Shown in pieces: positions 8,752 to 19,400 of a DNA stretch of 38,701 nt (positions are counted from its first letter, which is position 1; each line of letters begins with the position of its first letter). The notes beneath the pieces are model-generated. The model saw only the letters and a program-made list of their open reading frames with translations. It was not told the DNA's origin and searched no databases. Source of the stretch: Natronolimnohabitans innermongolicus JCM 12255 (GTDB lineage: Archaea > Halobacteriota > Halobacteria > Halobacteriales > Natrialbaceae); NCBI RefSeq assembly GCF_000337215.1, contig NZ_AOHZ01000084.1, positions 80,768 through 119,468 of the forward strand. The letters are read 5' to 3'. The position numbers and the translations under genes were made by a program.

Positions 8752-10083
8752 ATGGGAGTAACTGACCTTTTCGATCCGGACGGCATCGCTGTTATCGGCG
8801 CGTCGAAAACACCCGGCAAACTCGGGAACGATGCGATGACGAACATTCGGACCTACGACGGCGACGTCTACCCGGTCAACCCCTCGAGCGAGGGCGAGGT
8901 GTACGGCTACGAGTTCGTCGACTCCGTCAGCGAAACGGACGCGGATCTGGCGCTTTGTTGCGTGCCGAGTCCCGTCGTTCCGGAAGTTCTCGAAGAGTGC
9001 GGCGAGGCGGGCGTCGGCGCCGCGGTGATCTTCGCGGGCGGTTTCGCCGAGGTCGACGAGGCGGGCGAGCAGCGAGAGGAGGAGATCATCCGCATCGGCG
9101 AGGAGTACGACATGACGATCCTCGGGCCGAACACGGCGGGCTACTGCATTCCCGACAGCGACCTCTACGGCTCGTTCGTCCCCCAGATCCGCGAGGTCGA
9201 GACGGGGAACGTCGCCCTCGTCGCCCAGAGCGGCGGCGTCGGCATCACCTCCGCGTTCCAGTTCGATCGCGAAGAGTACGGCGTGTCGGCGATGTTCGGA
9301 CTCGGAAACCGAGCCAACACCGACTTCGCCGAACTCATCCCGCTGCTCGACGACGACCCGCAGACCGAAGCCATCGCGATCCACATCGAGGGGACGGACG
9401 ACATCGAGAACACCCTGGCAGTCTGCCGGGAGGCCGAGACGCCGATCGTCGCCTACAAAGCCGGCAGCGAGAACCTGAGCGAGTTCCTCGAATCGCACAC
9501 CGGCGCGCCGATTCAGGACCGCGCGACCTACGAGGACGCACTCGCCGGCGAAGGCGTCGTCTTCGTCGACTCGGTGACCGAACTCATCGATTCGGCCCGC
9601 GCGATCGCGGACACGCCGACACCCGACGGAAACAACGTCGGCGTCGTCACGGCTCAGGCCGGCCCCGGCATCATCATCGCCGACGAACTCGATAAGCGCG
9701 GCGCCGAGTTCCCCGACCTCGAGGACGAAACCCAGGAGCGCGTCGACGGCGTCCTGCAGGATATCACGTACACGGAGAACCCGGTCGACACCGGCCGGCC
9801 GCTCCCCGAGTTCGGTCAGGTCGTCGACGCCGTCGCCCGCGACGAGAATATCGACATCGTCGTCGTCTACGAGATCTACGAGGACTCGCTCGGCTACCCG
9901 GTCGAGGAACTCGAGACGCTCGCCGAGGAAGTCGACAAGCCGATCCTGTTTACGGTCGCCGGACCGGACAGCTTCGAGGAAGAGCGACTGCAGATGGAAG
10001 CCGCCGGCATTCCGACCTTCCAGGCGCCCGAGCGCGGCGCACACGCGGTCGGCGCACTGATCGATTCGGTCGCCGACGAGTAA
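8752..10083 (+). CDS. CoA-binding protein, alpha-type subunit of ADP-forming acyl-CoA synthetase
   Basis: ADP-forming acyl-CoA synthetases convert acyl-CoA, ADP and phosphate to acid, CoA and ATP. This 443-residue protein covers only the alpha part. A CoA-binding Rossmann domain (about 1-130, FDPDGIAVIGASKTPGKLGN) is followed by a succinyl-CoA-synthetase-like domain with LVAQSGGVG and the phospho-histidine site ESHTGA (His249), then the ligase-CoA domain to the end. The ATP-grasp beta part is absent, and the next gene is an unrelated transporter on the other strand. Haloarchaeal enzymes usually have alpha and beta fused in about 700 residues, so this one needs a partner encoded elsewhere, or does another job. 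A preceding Lrp-like regulator probably controls it. Confidence 0.85.
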   Translation: MGVTDLFDPDGIAVIGASKTPGKLGNDAMTNIRTYDGDVYPVNPSSEGEVYGYEFVDSVSETDADLALCCVPSPVVPEVLEECGEAGVGAAVIFAGGFAEVDEAGEQREEEIIRIGEEYDMTILGPNTAGYCIPDSDLYGSFVPQIREVETGNVALVAQSGGVGITSAFQFDREEYGVSAMFGLGNRANTDFAELIPLLDDDPQTEAIAIHIEGTDDIENTLAVCREAETPIVAYKAGSENLSEFLESHTGAPIQDRATYEDALAGEGVVFVDSVTELIDSARAIADTPTPDGNNVGVVTAQAGPGIIIADELDKRGAEFPDLEDETQERVDGVLQDITYTENPVDTGRPLPEFGQVVDAVARDENIDIVVVYEIYEDSLGYPVEELETLAEEVDKPILFTVAGPDSFEEERLQMEAAGIPTFQAPERGAHAVGALIDSVADE

Positions 10084-10215
10084 GTCCGCCGGAGCGTCGG
10101 TTTCCGCTCCCGGTTCCCGTCGTACCGTTCGCTCGACGAAAACGAGTTCTTTTGGAACTAGCAGCTTTTGGAGAAGTAGTGAAATTCATTGCTCGATCGG
10201 AACTGCTCACCGATA

Positions 10216-11607
10216 TCAGTAGAGGAACGTGAAAAACGCTAGCTGGAGCGGGATCAGCAGGCAGATGGTCGCGACCGAGCACGCGACCGTCGTTCGGATG
10301 ACCTCGCCGGTGTCGGCGGTCCCTTCGGCCAGGATAACGATGAGGACGGCGGACTGGTAGGGGAAGAAGTACGCGCTCAGCGCCATCGCTTCGGACATCA
10401 ACACGGGCGTCAGCGGCAAGCCGGCGGCTTCCGCGTACGGAATGAGAATCGGCGTAAGCACGCTCGCGACCGCGAGCCCTTCCATCAGGAACGCCAGCAG
10501 GAACGTGATGGCGAAGACGACCGCGAGGACGACCATGAGCGACGCGTCGGTCGGAACCAGCGCGAGCAGATGCTCCGCCGCATCCTCCGTGAAGCCGGTG
10601 TGAGCCAGTCCGTCGCCGATCGCGAAGACCGCGGCGATGAAAAAGATGATCGAGAAGTCGGTCTCGCCGACGCTCTCGAAATCGGTGACGCCGATGTTCG
10701 GGAGGAAGGCGAGTACGACGACGGCGACCGCGCCGACGACGGGGTGGAACCCGTGGACGAAGTCGGTCGCCCAGATCGCGGCGCCGACCAGCAAAAACGC
10801 GAGCATCCGCCGCTCGGTCCGCGTCGGTCCGCCGGTCTGCGTCGGGAGGTCGACGCTCGAGGACGGATCCGGACGGAACAGGAAGTAGACGATCGCACAG
10901 ACCATCAGGACGCGAGTGAGTCCCATGATGGGGTACATGTGGAACAGCCACTCGGTCCAGGAGACGTGGTGTCCGGCGATCGAGCCGCCGAATCCGGTGA
11001 TCATGATGTTCGGAAGGTCGGCGGTGAGAATCCCCGAAGAGCCGTAAAACGTCGCGAACGCGGGACCGAGAAAGAGACCGACGCGGGCCGCGCGGTCGTC
11101 GAAGAGGTCTCCTGTCTCCTTGAGGATCGGTGCGATGATGAGGATGCGAACGAGCGCCGAGGGGATCAAAAGCGCCAGCGCGTGGGCGCCGATCGACAGG
11201 GCGACGAGGAGGCGTCGATACGTCCGAACCGGTTGAACGCTGGCCGACTCGGAGACCGTCCGTGCGGTGATCTTGCTTCCGGCCCAGTTGGCGAGCCCGC
11301 TTCGGCGGGTCGCTTCGCCCATCAGGAGGCCGAATCCGATGAGCCACGTCGCCGGCTTCTGAAAGCCGGTCAGCGCCAGTTCGGTCGAGAACGTAACGGC
11401 GATGAGTCCGATTCCGATCAGCCCCGTGTAGGCCGGGGGAACCGGCGTTAGAATCCACAGCGCGATACAGAAGATCGTGATCGAGAGCATCCACGCGGCG
11501 TCACCAGTACCGGAGAGTGCGAACCACGTCGTCGCAGCGACCGCTATCGCGAGGGCGAACGCGACCGGCGGGGCTCGAACGGACTCGATCACCGACCGAT
11601 GGTTCAT
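10216..11607 (-). CDS. SLC13/DASS family anion permease
   Basis: This 463-residue, very hydrophobic protein has about eleven predicted membrane segments and the look of the divalent anion:Na+ symporter family (dicarboxylates, citrate or sulfate). Two hairpin-like halves are visible. The first contains GFQKPATWLIGFGLLMGEA; the second contains FIAAVFAIGDGLAHTGF and FFPYQSAVLIVILAEG. The charged loop near 215-235 joins the halves. The ATG at 11607 gives a normal N-terminus with a first membrane segment at about 14-32. It stands alone between the CoA ligase gene (convergent) and a MATE gene (divergent). A dicarboxylate substrate would suit the carbon-metabolism neighbours, but the substrate is not readable. 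Confidence 0.85.
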   Translation of the reverse strand: MNHRSVIESVRAPPVAFALAIAVAATTWFALSGTGDAAWMLSITIFCIALWILTPVPPAYTGLIGIGLIAVTFSTELALTGFQKPATWLIGFGLLMGEATRRSGLANWAGSKITARTVSESASVQPVRTYRRLLVALSIGAHALALLIPSALVRILIIAPILKETGDLFDDRAARVGLFLGPAFATFYGSSGILTADLPNIMITGFGGSIAGHHVSWTEWLFHMYPIMGLTRVLMVCAIVYFLFRPDPSSSVDLPTQTGGPTRTERRMLAFLLVGAAIWATDFVHGFHPVVGAVAVVVLAFLPNIGVTDFESVGETDFSIIFFIAAVFAIGDGLAHTGFTEDAAEHLLALVPTDASLMVVLAVVFAITFLLAFLMEGLAVASVLTPILIPYAEAAGLPLTPVLMSEAMALSAYFFPYQSAVLIVILAEGTADTGEVIRTTVACSVATICLLIPLQLAFFTFLY

Positions 11608-11733
11608 CTACGAACACACTCACCCAGACCTGGGTTAAATCTATCGGAGAGACGGGAAGACGCCGACGGCTGGACGACGTCACCGATCCGCATATGCCAA
11701 CAGTTATTACGCATCTTCGTGAGGTATCGATGA

Positions 11734-13167
11734 ATGGTAACTGGGTTGCTCAGAGCCTTCCTTCGATCGCTCGCGGGGCTACTGGAGCGTGCGAACGTCA
11801 TCGAGCGCTCGCGGCTGCGAGCGACGGTCGATCTCGCGTGGCCGCGTATCGTCACCGGCCTCGCGCGGATGTCGAAACAGACCGCGGACGTAGCGATGGT
11901 CGGTCTGGTCCTCGGACCGTCGGCCATCGCCGGTCTCGCGTTCGCGTACGCGTACTGGCAGCTCGGCGACCGCATCTCGCTCGGACTCTCCGGCGGCTCG
12001 ATCAGCCTCGTCTCCCAACATTACGGCGCCGACGAAATCGGTCTAGCCAACCGGACGATCACCCAGAGCTACCTGATCGCGACGGCCCTCTCCGTTCCCC
12101 TCGCCGCCCTCTTTTATTGGCAGGCGGAGTTCCTGATCGGGATCATGAGCAGCGATCCCGACGCGATCCAGTACGGGGCGACCTACCTGCTGATCGTCGC
12201 GCCCGCGATCATCTTCGAGTTCTACAACAAGGTTGCCAGCCGCATCTTCGCCGGCATCGGCGACACGTTCACGCCGATGTTGATCCGCGGCGGCGGCGCC
12301 GCCGTCAACATCGGCCTCAACGCCGTGTTGATATTCGGGCTCGGCATGGGCGTCGCCGGCGCCGCCATCGGCACCGCCGTCTCGACCGCGCTGATCACGC
12401 TCGGGCTCTTCTGGGGACTCGCTGGAAAGCCCTACCCGAACCGAGACGCGCTCCCCGTCGGCTTTACGACGTCGGGACCGCTAATCGACCCGTCGCTGTT
12501 GCGGCCGCTGATCAGCGTCAGCACGCCACTGATATTCCAGCAGATCGCGCGAGCAGCCGTCGCGTTCCCGCTGCTTGCGATCGCCGCCATCTTCGGCTCC
12601 GTCGCCGTCGCCGGCTACGAGATCGCCCGCCGGACTCGAGACCAGATCAACAGCCTCTCGTGGGGCTTCTCGATCGCCTCGAGCAGCCTCGTCGGACGCC
12701 ACATCGGCAGCGAGGAAGAAGATCTCGCGGCGGCCTACGGCGACGAGATTATCCGCTTTTCGCTGCTGTCGTACGTCGTCACGGCCGTGCTCGTGATCAT
12801 CTTTGCGGAGCCGATCGCTCGGCTGTTCGTCACCGATCCGGACGTCATCGACCTGGCGGCGACGTTCGTCGCCGTGACGGCCGTCGCGACGATCGGCCTC
12901 GGCCTCGACGAGGCGGCTACGGGTGCGCTGCGCGGCGCGGGAGACACCCGCTGGCCGTTCTACGCGGCGCTGGTCGGGCTCTACGTCTTCGCCCTGCCGA
13001 TCGCCTATCTCGGCGTCGTCACGCCGCTCGGCGTCACCGCGCTGTACCTCTCCCTGGTCGCTGAGATGTTCATCCCGGCGACGATCACGCTCTATCGATA
13101 CTACAGCGGCGCCTGGCGGGACGTCAGCCGGTCGCTGCGCGACCGATCGCAGAGCGCGACGGACTGA
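11734..13167 (+). CDS. MATE family efflux transporter
   Basis: MATE proteins export cationic or other organic compounds in exchange for Na+ or H+. The 477-residue protein shows twelve predicted membrane segments in two homologous halves. Typical stretches are LAWPRIVTGLARMSKQTADV at the start, GLSGGSISLVSQHYGADE in the first half, and SSSLVGRHIGSEEEDLAAAY in the second. The ATG at 11734 is preferred; a TTATTA box lies about 27-31 nt before it, fitting a leaderless transcript. The gene diverges from the anion permease. The substrate is unknown. Some haloarchaeal members of this family are annotated as multidrug exporters without experimental support. Confidence 0.92.
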   Translation: MVTGLLRAFLRSLAGLLERANVIERSRLRATVDLAWPRIVTGLARMSKQTADVAMVGLVLGPSAIAGLAFAYAYWQLGDRISLGLSGGSISLVSQHYGADEIGLANRTITQSYLIATALSVPLAALFYWQAEFLIGIMSSDPDAIQYGATYLLIVAPAIIFEFYNKVASRIFAGIGDTFTPMLIRGGGAAVNIGLNAVLIFGLGMGVAGAAIGTAVSTALITLGLFWGLAGKPYPNRDALPVGFTTSGPLIDPSLLRPLISVSTPLIFQQIARAAVAFPLLAIAAIFGSVAVAGYEIARRTRDQINSLSWGFSIASSSLVGRHIGSEEEDLAAAYGDEIIRFSLLSYVVTAVLVIIFAEPIARLFVTDPDVIDLAATFVAVTAVATIGLGLDEAATGALRGAGDTRWPFYAALVGLYVFALPIAYLGVVTPLGVTALYLSLVAEMFIPATITLYRYYSGAWRDVSRSLRDRSQSATD

Positions 13168-13498
13168 GTCCGCCGGCGCCCCGCCCGTTTCGAATCACCG
13201 TTCGATGAGGACGGTTCGGAAACCGACCACCCCGAGATCCGTCCCGCTCGAGCGAGCCCCACTCGTTCGCTGAGAGAGAATAGCACGATCCATCGCAATC
13301 GAAAACCGCGCCGACCGATAATAAACTCGAGCGTGCAGTCGCAGGCGCAATCGATTTTGGCCGTCAGCGGGACTGACCGCGTACACGTACCCAGAAACCA
13401 CCCAAAACCGGCAGTAGATACCTCTGATTACATGCATACCTGCGTAAACCACTCCGGTATGCGAACATTTTTTACCGGTCGGATAGTAGTGGTTCACA
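13168..13498. promoter_or_regulatory. Upstream region of rdfA
   Basis: No gene is seen in this 331-bp stretch. It contains the TTAC-N4-ATACCTGCGTAAAC motif (about 13434-13449) related to the inverted repeat at 7415-7436. A T-rich TATA element TTTTTTAC lies at 13468-13475, 24-31 nt before the GTG start of rdfA. Confidence 0.5.
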
Positions 13499-14140
13499 GT
13501 GACCGATCGAAGCCAATCGGCCGACGTAGAGCCCACCTGTGGGTGCAAACTCGGTCGCGTCGCAGCGGAGCACGGCCTCTCGACCCTCGACGACGACCTG
13601 GTCGCGTACTGGACCGGCGACGGTGACGACCAGATGAGTACGCGCCAGCTCGCGACACACGTCAATCAGCGGGTTCTCGAGGCGGCCCTCGACGAGGCGG
13701 ATATTATTCCCAAAGACGGCGAAGTGGAGAACACGTACCGGCTGTTGACCGACGACGACGTCAGCAGCGGGACGCGGGTCCAGACGCGCAACGAGTTGCG
13801 CCGCGACGGCGTTCCGATCGACGACGTCGAGTCGAACTTCGTCTCCCATCAGACGGTGTACAACCACCTGACGGGCTGTCTCGAGACGGAACTCGAGACG
13901 CCGAGCGACGAGGAACGGATCGAGCGAAGCGCCGATAAACTCGGCGCGCTCCAGAACCGAACGGCGGCCGTGACCACCGACACCGTCGAGCAGTTGACCC
14001 GCAACGACGTCGTCGATATCGGCGATTTCAACGTGACCGTCTCGGTGACCGTTACCTGCGAGGACTGCCTGCAGGAGTACCCGATTCGAACGCTGCTCGA
14101 GGAGCGAAGCTGTGGCTGCCAGGAACGCGACGGCGCTTGA
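13499..14140 (+). CDS. rdfA: Rod-determining factor RdfA
   Basis: RdfA is a haloarchaeal protein required for rod-shaped cells in Haloferax volcanii; its biochemical role is not known. This 213-residue copy has the family layout. An N-terminal TCGCKLGRV motif opens a helix-turn-helix-like part (about 15-75, STRQLATHVNQRVLEAAL). A conserved middle has LLTDDDVSSGTRVQ and FVSHQTVYNHLTGCL. The C-terminal Cys-rich segment CEDCLQEYP...CGC could bind zinc. The start codon is GTG, fixed by the TATA element 24-31 nt upstream. The SMC-related gene follows after 103 bp. That pairing supports the assignment, since these two families are found together in haloarchaea. DNA binding is plausible from the fold but unproven. 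Confidence 0.88.
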   Translation: MTDRSQSADVEPTCGCKLGRVAAEHGLSTLDDDLVAYWTGDGDDQMSTRQLATHVNQRVLEAALDEADIIPKDGEVENTYRLLTDDDVSSGTRVQTRNELRRDGVPIDDVESNFVSHQTVYNHLTGCLETELETPSDEERIERSADKLGALQNRTAAVTTDTVEQLTRNDVVDIGDFNVTVSVTVTCEDCLQEYPIRTLLEERSCGCQERDGA

Positions 14141-14243
14141 GGCGAAACAGCGGTAATCTGCCGCGAGAGAGCTCCTTTCTTCGGAAATTTCGATGCTAGT
14201 GTGAGGGATAAAATATATCTGGAGGCGGCGAGAACGGGGTAGT

Positions 14244-16232
14244 ATGAAAACCGATTTAGAGACAGCGGAACGAGACACCCCGGCACAGGCGACGTTGTAC
14301 GCCGACAACATCGGTGGAATCGACGAGGCGAAAGTCTCGTTCGAACAGGGAGTGACGGTTCTCTCTGGCCGAAACGCGACGAACCGAACGTCGCTGCTGC
14401 AGGCGATCATGGCGGCACTCGGAAGCGATCAAGTCAGCCTCAAAGCCGACGCCAGCGAAGGTGAGGCCGAACTCGAACTCGGGGACGATCTTTACCGACG
14501 CTCGCTCGAACGTCGAAACGGCACGATCGTCACCGATGGAGAGCCCTACCTCGAGGATCCAGAACTCGCCGATCTCTTCGCGTTCCTCCTCGAATCCAAC
14601 GAGGCGCGACGGGCCGTCAGACGCGGTGACGACCTCCGCGAACTCATCATGCGTCCGGTCGACACCGAAGCGATCAAAGCCGAAATCGAACGCTGCGAAC
14701 AGCGCAAACGCCAGATCGACGAGGAACTCGAAGAACTCGACGAACTCGAGGGACGGCTTCCGGACCTCGAGGCCAAACGCACTCGCCTGAACGACGAACT
14801 CGAGGAGCTTCGCGAGGAACTCGAGGCCGCACAGGAGGAACTCGACGAGACGAACGTCGACGTCGAGGAACGCCGGGAGGAACAATCCGAACTCGAGACG
14901 AAACTCGAGGAGCTCCGCGAGACGCGGTCGGAGATCGAACGCGTCCGCGAGCGGATCGAGACCGAACGCGAGAGCATCGACGCCCTCGAGGAGGAGCGCG
15001 AGGAAGTCGAGTCGGAACTCGAGTCGCTCTCGACGGGCGACGAGACCGACCGCAGCAAGCTCGAGGCCGAGATCGACACGCTACAGGCGGAGAAGGCAGA
15101 CCTCTCGGAAGAGATCTCCCAGCTCCAGAGCACGATTCAGTTCAACGAACAGCTTCTCAGCGGCCAGGAGTCGATTCTGCCGGAAGGGAGTAGCGACGAC
15201 GGCGGCGACGGCGACGGCGACGTGACGGATCAGCTCTTAGCCGACGACGAGACGGTCACCTGCTGGACCTGTGGCTCGTCGGTCGCCCGCGACCAGATCG
15301 AGACGACGATCGAGCAGCTCCGGACGGCTCGCCAGGAGCGACTCGAGGAGCGCTCGGAGCTCAACACCGAACTGGACGAGCGCCGAGAGACGCTGTCGAC
15401 CATCAACGAGAACCGAACCGAGTACCGACAGACCCAGCGTCGTCTCGACTCGATCGACGACGAGATGGAGCGACGCGAAGAGCGGGTCGACGACCTGATC
15501 GACGAGCGCGAGGAACTCACCGACGAGATCGACGACCTCGAGGCGGAGATCGACGACCTCGAGACCGAAGACTACGGCGACGTCCTCGATCAGCACAAGG
15601 AAGTCAACCAGCTCGAGTTCGAACTCGAGCGCAAGCAACGCGAACTCGAAAACATCGAAGAGCAGATCGACGACATCGAAGACCGCCTCGACGAACGCGA
15701 GGGACTCGAAGCTCGCCGCGACGACGTGACCGACGAGCTGACCGATCTGCGGACGCGGATCGACCAGATCGAAGCCGACGCCGTCGAGGCGTTCAACGAA
15801 CACATGGAGAACCTCCTCGAGGTGCTCGGCTACGGGAACCTCGACCGGATCTGGATCGATCGCACGAGCCGCGAGGTTCGCGAGGGTCGACGAAAGGTCA
15901 CGCGCTCGTCGTTCGACCTGAAGATCGTTCGCAGCACCGACGACGGTGCGGCCTACGAGGACACGATCGACCACCTGAGCGAGAGCGAACGCGAGGTGAC
16001 CGGGCTGGTCTTCGCCCTGGCGGGCTACCTCGTCCACGAGGTCTACGAGACGGTCCCGTTCATGCTGCTCGACTCCCTCGAGGCGATCGACTCCGAGCGG
16101 ATCGCGAAGGTCATCGAGTACTTCCAGTCCTACGTGCCGTATCTCACCGTGGCGCTACTCGACGAGGACGCACAGGCCGTCGACGTCGACCACGAGGTCG
16201 TCTCGGAGATCGGATCGCCGACGACGCCGTAA
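14244..16232 (+). CDS. Archaea-specific SMC-related protein (coiled-coil ATPase-like)
   Basis: This 662-residue protein has Rad50/SMC architecture: an N-terminal half ATPase head, a long coiled coil (about 145-560, dense in Glu, Arg and Leu heptads), a Cys-X2-Cys hook in its middle (Cys340 and Cys343 in CWTCG) and a C-terminal half head. The head motifs are degenerate. Walker A reads GRNATNRTS (residues 42-50), with Arg in place of the catalytic Lys. Walker B reads FMLLDSLEAID with Asp610 followed by Ser instead of Glu. The signature-like motif is LSESEREVTG. ATP binding or hydrolysis may therefore be altered. The hook suggests zinc-mediated dimers as in Rad50. It sits just after rdfA, so a role in shape control or chromosome organisation is inferred. 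Confidence 0.86.
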   Translation: MKTDLETAERDTPAQATLYADNIGGIDEAKVSFEQGVTVLSGRNATNRTSLLQAIMAALGSDQVSLKADASEGEAELELGDDLYRRSLERRNGTIVTDGEPYLEDPELADLFAFLLESNEARRAVRRGDDLRELIMRPVDTEAIKAEIERCEQRKRQIDEELEELDELEGRLPDLEAKRTRLNDELEELREELEAAQEELDETNVDVEERREEQSELETKLEELRETRSEIERVRERIETERESIDALEEEREEVESELESLSTGDETDRSKLEAEIDTLQAEKADLSEEISQLQSTIQFNEQLLSGQESILPEGSSDDGGDGDGDVTDQLLADDETVTCWTCGSSVARDQIETTIEQLRTARQERLEERSELNTELDERRETLSTINENRTEYRQTQRRLDSIDDEMERREERVDDLIDEREELTDEIDDLEAEIDDLETEDYGDVLDQHKEVNQLEFELERKQRELENIEEQIDDIEDRLDEREGLEARRDDVTDELTDLRTRIDQIEADAVEAFNEHMENLLEVLGYGNLDRIWIDRTSREVREGRRKVTRSSFDLKIVRSTDDGAAYEDTIDHLSESEREVTGLVFALAGYLVHEVYETVPFMLLDSLEAIDSERIAKVIEYFQSYVPYLTVALLDEDAQAVDVDHEVVSEIGSPTTP

Positions 16233-16434
16233 CGGTCGTCTCCAGCAGTCGGTATCGATTTGCTCGTCGGCAAGGAACGGCTCGAATCGATCGCTCGAGG
16301 GCGCTCAAGAGAACAATAGGTACAGAAGTTGCAATAGGTGAAATATTTTGAATAGCTAAAATAGATGAGATTCCGTGAACCAATCGTTTCTCCAGAGCCA
16401 AGCGTTTATCAGACGCGAAAGATTCTAGGGATCC

Positions 16435-19400
16435 ATGGATGACGGGCCACAGCCGGGGAAATCGGCCTTCTGGGCGAACGGGATGGCGGAGGCGGATGTG
16501 CGACGGCGATCGCGGACTCTCCTCAACACGCTCGACGACGGCCTCTATCACCTCGACGCCGACGGTATCGTCGTCGGCGCGAACGACGCCCTCCTCGAGT
16601 CGGTAGGATACGCTCGAGAGGCGCTCCTCGGGTCGCACGTCTCCGCCCTACACGACGGAGACACGGTCGAACGCCTCGAGGACGCAGCGCGGACGCGACC
16701 CGAAAGCGACGATAAAGAAGCGCCATCGGCGCTCGACGCGGGTCTCGAGACCGCCGACGGTGGCCGCGTCGCATGTACGCTTCGAATTCGCGTCGTCGAG
16801 GCCGCGGACGGCACCACCGAAATCGTCGGCATCGTCCGGACGGACGAAGACCGGGAGAAACCAGCGAAACGGGATTCGCGTGACGCTACAGACGGGTCGA
16901 CTCGAGTGAAACGCGAGGGAAGCGACGACGCGGACGGTCGGGACGTCTGCATCGTCCTCGTCGACGACGAGGGGACCGTCGCCTGGGTCGACGACGCGGT
17001 CGTGGCGAACGCCGCGTGCACCCGCGACGAACTGCTCGGCCGAGACGCGCAGTCGATCCGCGAACTGCTCGCGGAACGGAGCGAAAGTGACCGTGCGTTC
17101 GCTGAAGCGAAACGCGAAGACGTCAGCACCAACTCCGGACTCGAGTGGCAACGTCGGCCCATCGAATCGGACCCGTACGCCGGCGGGCGAATCGACGTCT
17201 ATCGCTGTCCGCACGACCGAACGCTCACACCGGGCGACGGGGAACGAGAGACGGAGTTCGCCTCGCTCGTCGACGCCGTCGAAGAGTACGCCATCTTCCG
17301 GCTGGATACGGACGGTCACGTCGTCTCCTGGAACGAAGGCGCGGCGACTATCAAGGGGTACGAGCGCGAGGAAATCCTCGGCGAGCACTTCTCGGTGTTC
17401 TACACCGACGACGACCGTGATTCGGACGTTCCCGAACGGAACCTCGAAATCGCTGCCGAGAGGGGCAGCCTCGAGGCCGAGGGATGGCGACGGCGGGCTG
17501 ACGGCTCGCAGTTCTGGGCGACCGTCACCATCACGCCGATCAGGGAGGACGGAACGCTACAGGGGTACGCGAAGGTCACCCGTGAGATGACCGACCGGCG
17601 CGAACGCGAGCAGCGACTGCAAGCCGAACGAGACCTGAGCAACCGCATTCTGGAGACGAGTCCGATCGGAATCGCGGTCATCGACGCGGACGGGACGCCC
17701 GTCCGGGCAAACGATCATATGGCGGAGATACTGGGCCGTTCCCACGAGACCACGACGTCGCACATCCTCGAGCAGGTCGACGTCTACGACGCTGACGGCA
17801 CCGCGGTCCCGATCGACGAACGCCCGGCGATTCGCGCCCTCGAGACCGGCGAAGCCGTCACGGACAGAGAATACAGGATCGAAACCGACGACGACACCGG
17901 CGACACCGACCGTCAGTCGCGGTGGCTCTCGATCAACGCCGCGCCGGTTACCGGCGACGACGGAGCGGTTCGTCACGTCGTCGTCGCAGCGACCGACGTG
18001 ACGGCGTTGAAACGCCAGGCCAAACGCCTCGAGCGACAGCGCGACGACCTGCGGAACGAACTCGACGCGCTTCTCGAGCGGATCGACGACGCCTTCTACG
18101 CCGTCGATACGGACTGGAAACTGACCTACGCGAACGAGGCGGTGGCCGAACTGGCAGGCGTGTCGCGAGACGAGTTGCTCGAAATGACCCTCTGGGAGGC
18201 GTTTCCCGAGTTCGCCGACACCGACTTCGCCGCGCTCGACCGACAGGCGATGGCGACCGGCGAGTCGCTCGAATACGAACAGTACTACCAACCGGCGGAC
18301 GTCTGGTTACAGGTCTCCGTTCACCCCTCGTCGACCGGACAGTCGGTCTACCTCAACGACATCACGCAGCGCAAGGCGGCTCGAAACAGCCTGCAACAAC
18401 GGGCCCACCAGCAGGAAGTCATCGCGGAACTCGGACAGCTCGCGCTCGAAACGGACGACCTCGACGAGCTACTGACAGAAACGTCGAAGCGGGTCGCTAA
18501 CGCCCTCGGAAACGAGTACTGTTGTGTGCTCGACCTCGATTCCGAAACCAACCAACTGCACGTCAGACAGGGCGTCGGCTGGGAGGACGGGACCGTCGGT
18601 ACGGCGACCGTGTCCGCGGCCGGCGACTCGCAAGCGGGGTACACGCTCCGCTCGCCGGAACCCGTCGTCGTCGAGGATCTGCCGTCGGAGACGCGATTCA
18701 CAGCGTCGCCGCTCCTGACGGACCACGACGTCCACAGCGGAATCAGTACGACCATCGGATCGGCCGCCGATCCCTGGGGAATCCTCGAAACTCACACCAC
18801 CGACCAGCGGTCGCTGACGGTCGAAGACGTCAACTTCGTTCAGAGCGTCGCGAACATCCTCACGGAAGCGATCGAGCGCCGGGAGTCCCAGCAGGAACTC
18901 GAGACGACGATCGCTCGACTCGAGGCGTCGAACGAACGGCTCGAGCGATTCGCCTACGCGGCGAGTCACGATCTGCAAGAGCCGATCCGAATGGTCTCGT
19001 CGTACCTTCGGTTGATCGAAAAGCGATACGAGAACGCACTCGACGAGGAGGGAACGGAGTTTCTTACGTTCGCCGTCGACGGCGCCGATCGAATGCGCGA
19101 GATGGTCGACAGCCTGCTTACGTACTCGCGGGTCGACAGTCGGGAGACCCGACTCGAGCCGGTCGCCGTCGACGAGGTCCTCGAGCAGGTGTGTTCGGAC
19201 CTCGAACTCAGGATCGACGAGACCGACGCCGTCGTCACGGTCGGATCGCTCCCGCGCGTCCGCGCCGACGAGAGCCAACTCCGCCAGCTCTTCCAGAATG
19301 TGCTCTCGAACGCGATCGCGTACGCCGGGTCGGAGCCGCCGCGGATCCACGTGTCGGCCGAGCGCGACGGGGGGAACTGGCGGCTTTCGGTCGAAGACGA

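Noticed and set aside
10570-11451. Long acidic frame antisense to the DASS permease, and similar frames opposite other genes
   Set aside because: Long antisense frames are common in high-GC haloarchaeal DNA; the opposite strand has a clear membrane protein.
11699-11709. Second IclR-type site (AACAGTTATT) before the MATE gene
   Set aside because: Only one half of the palindrome; the same letters occur in other TATA regions of the window, so it is more likely the promoter itself.
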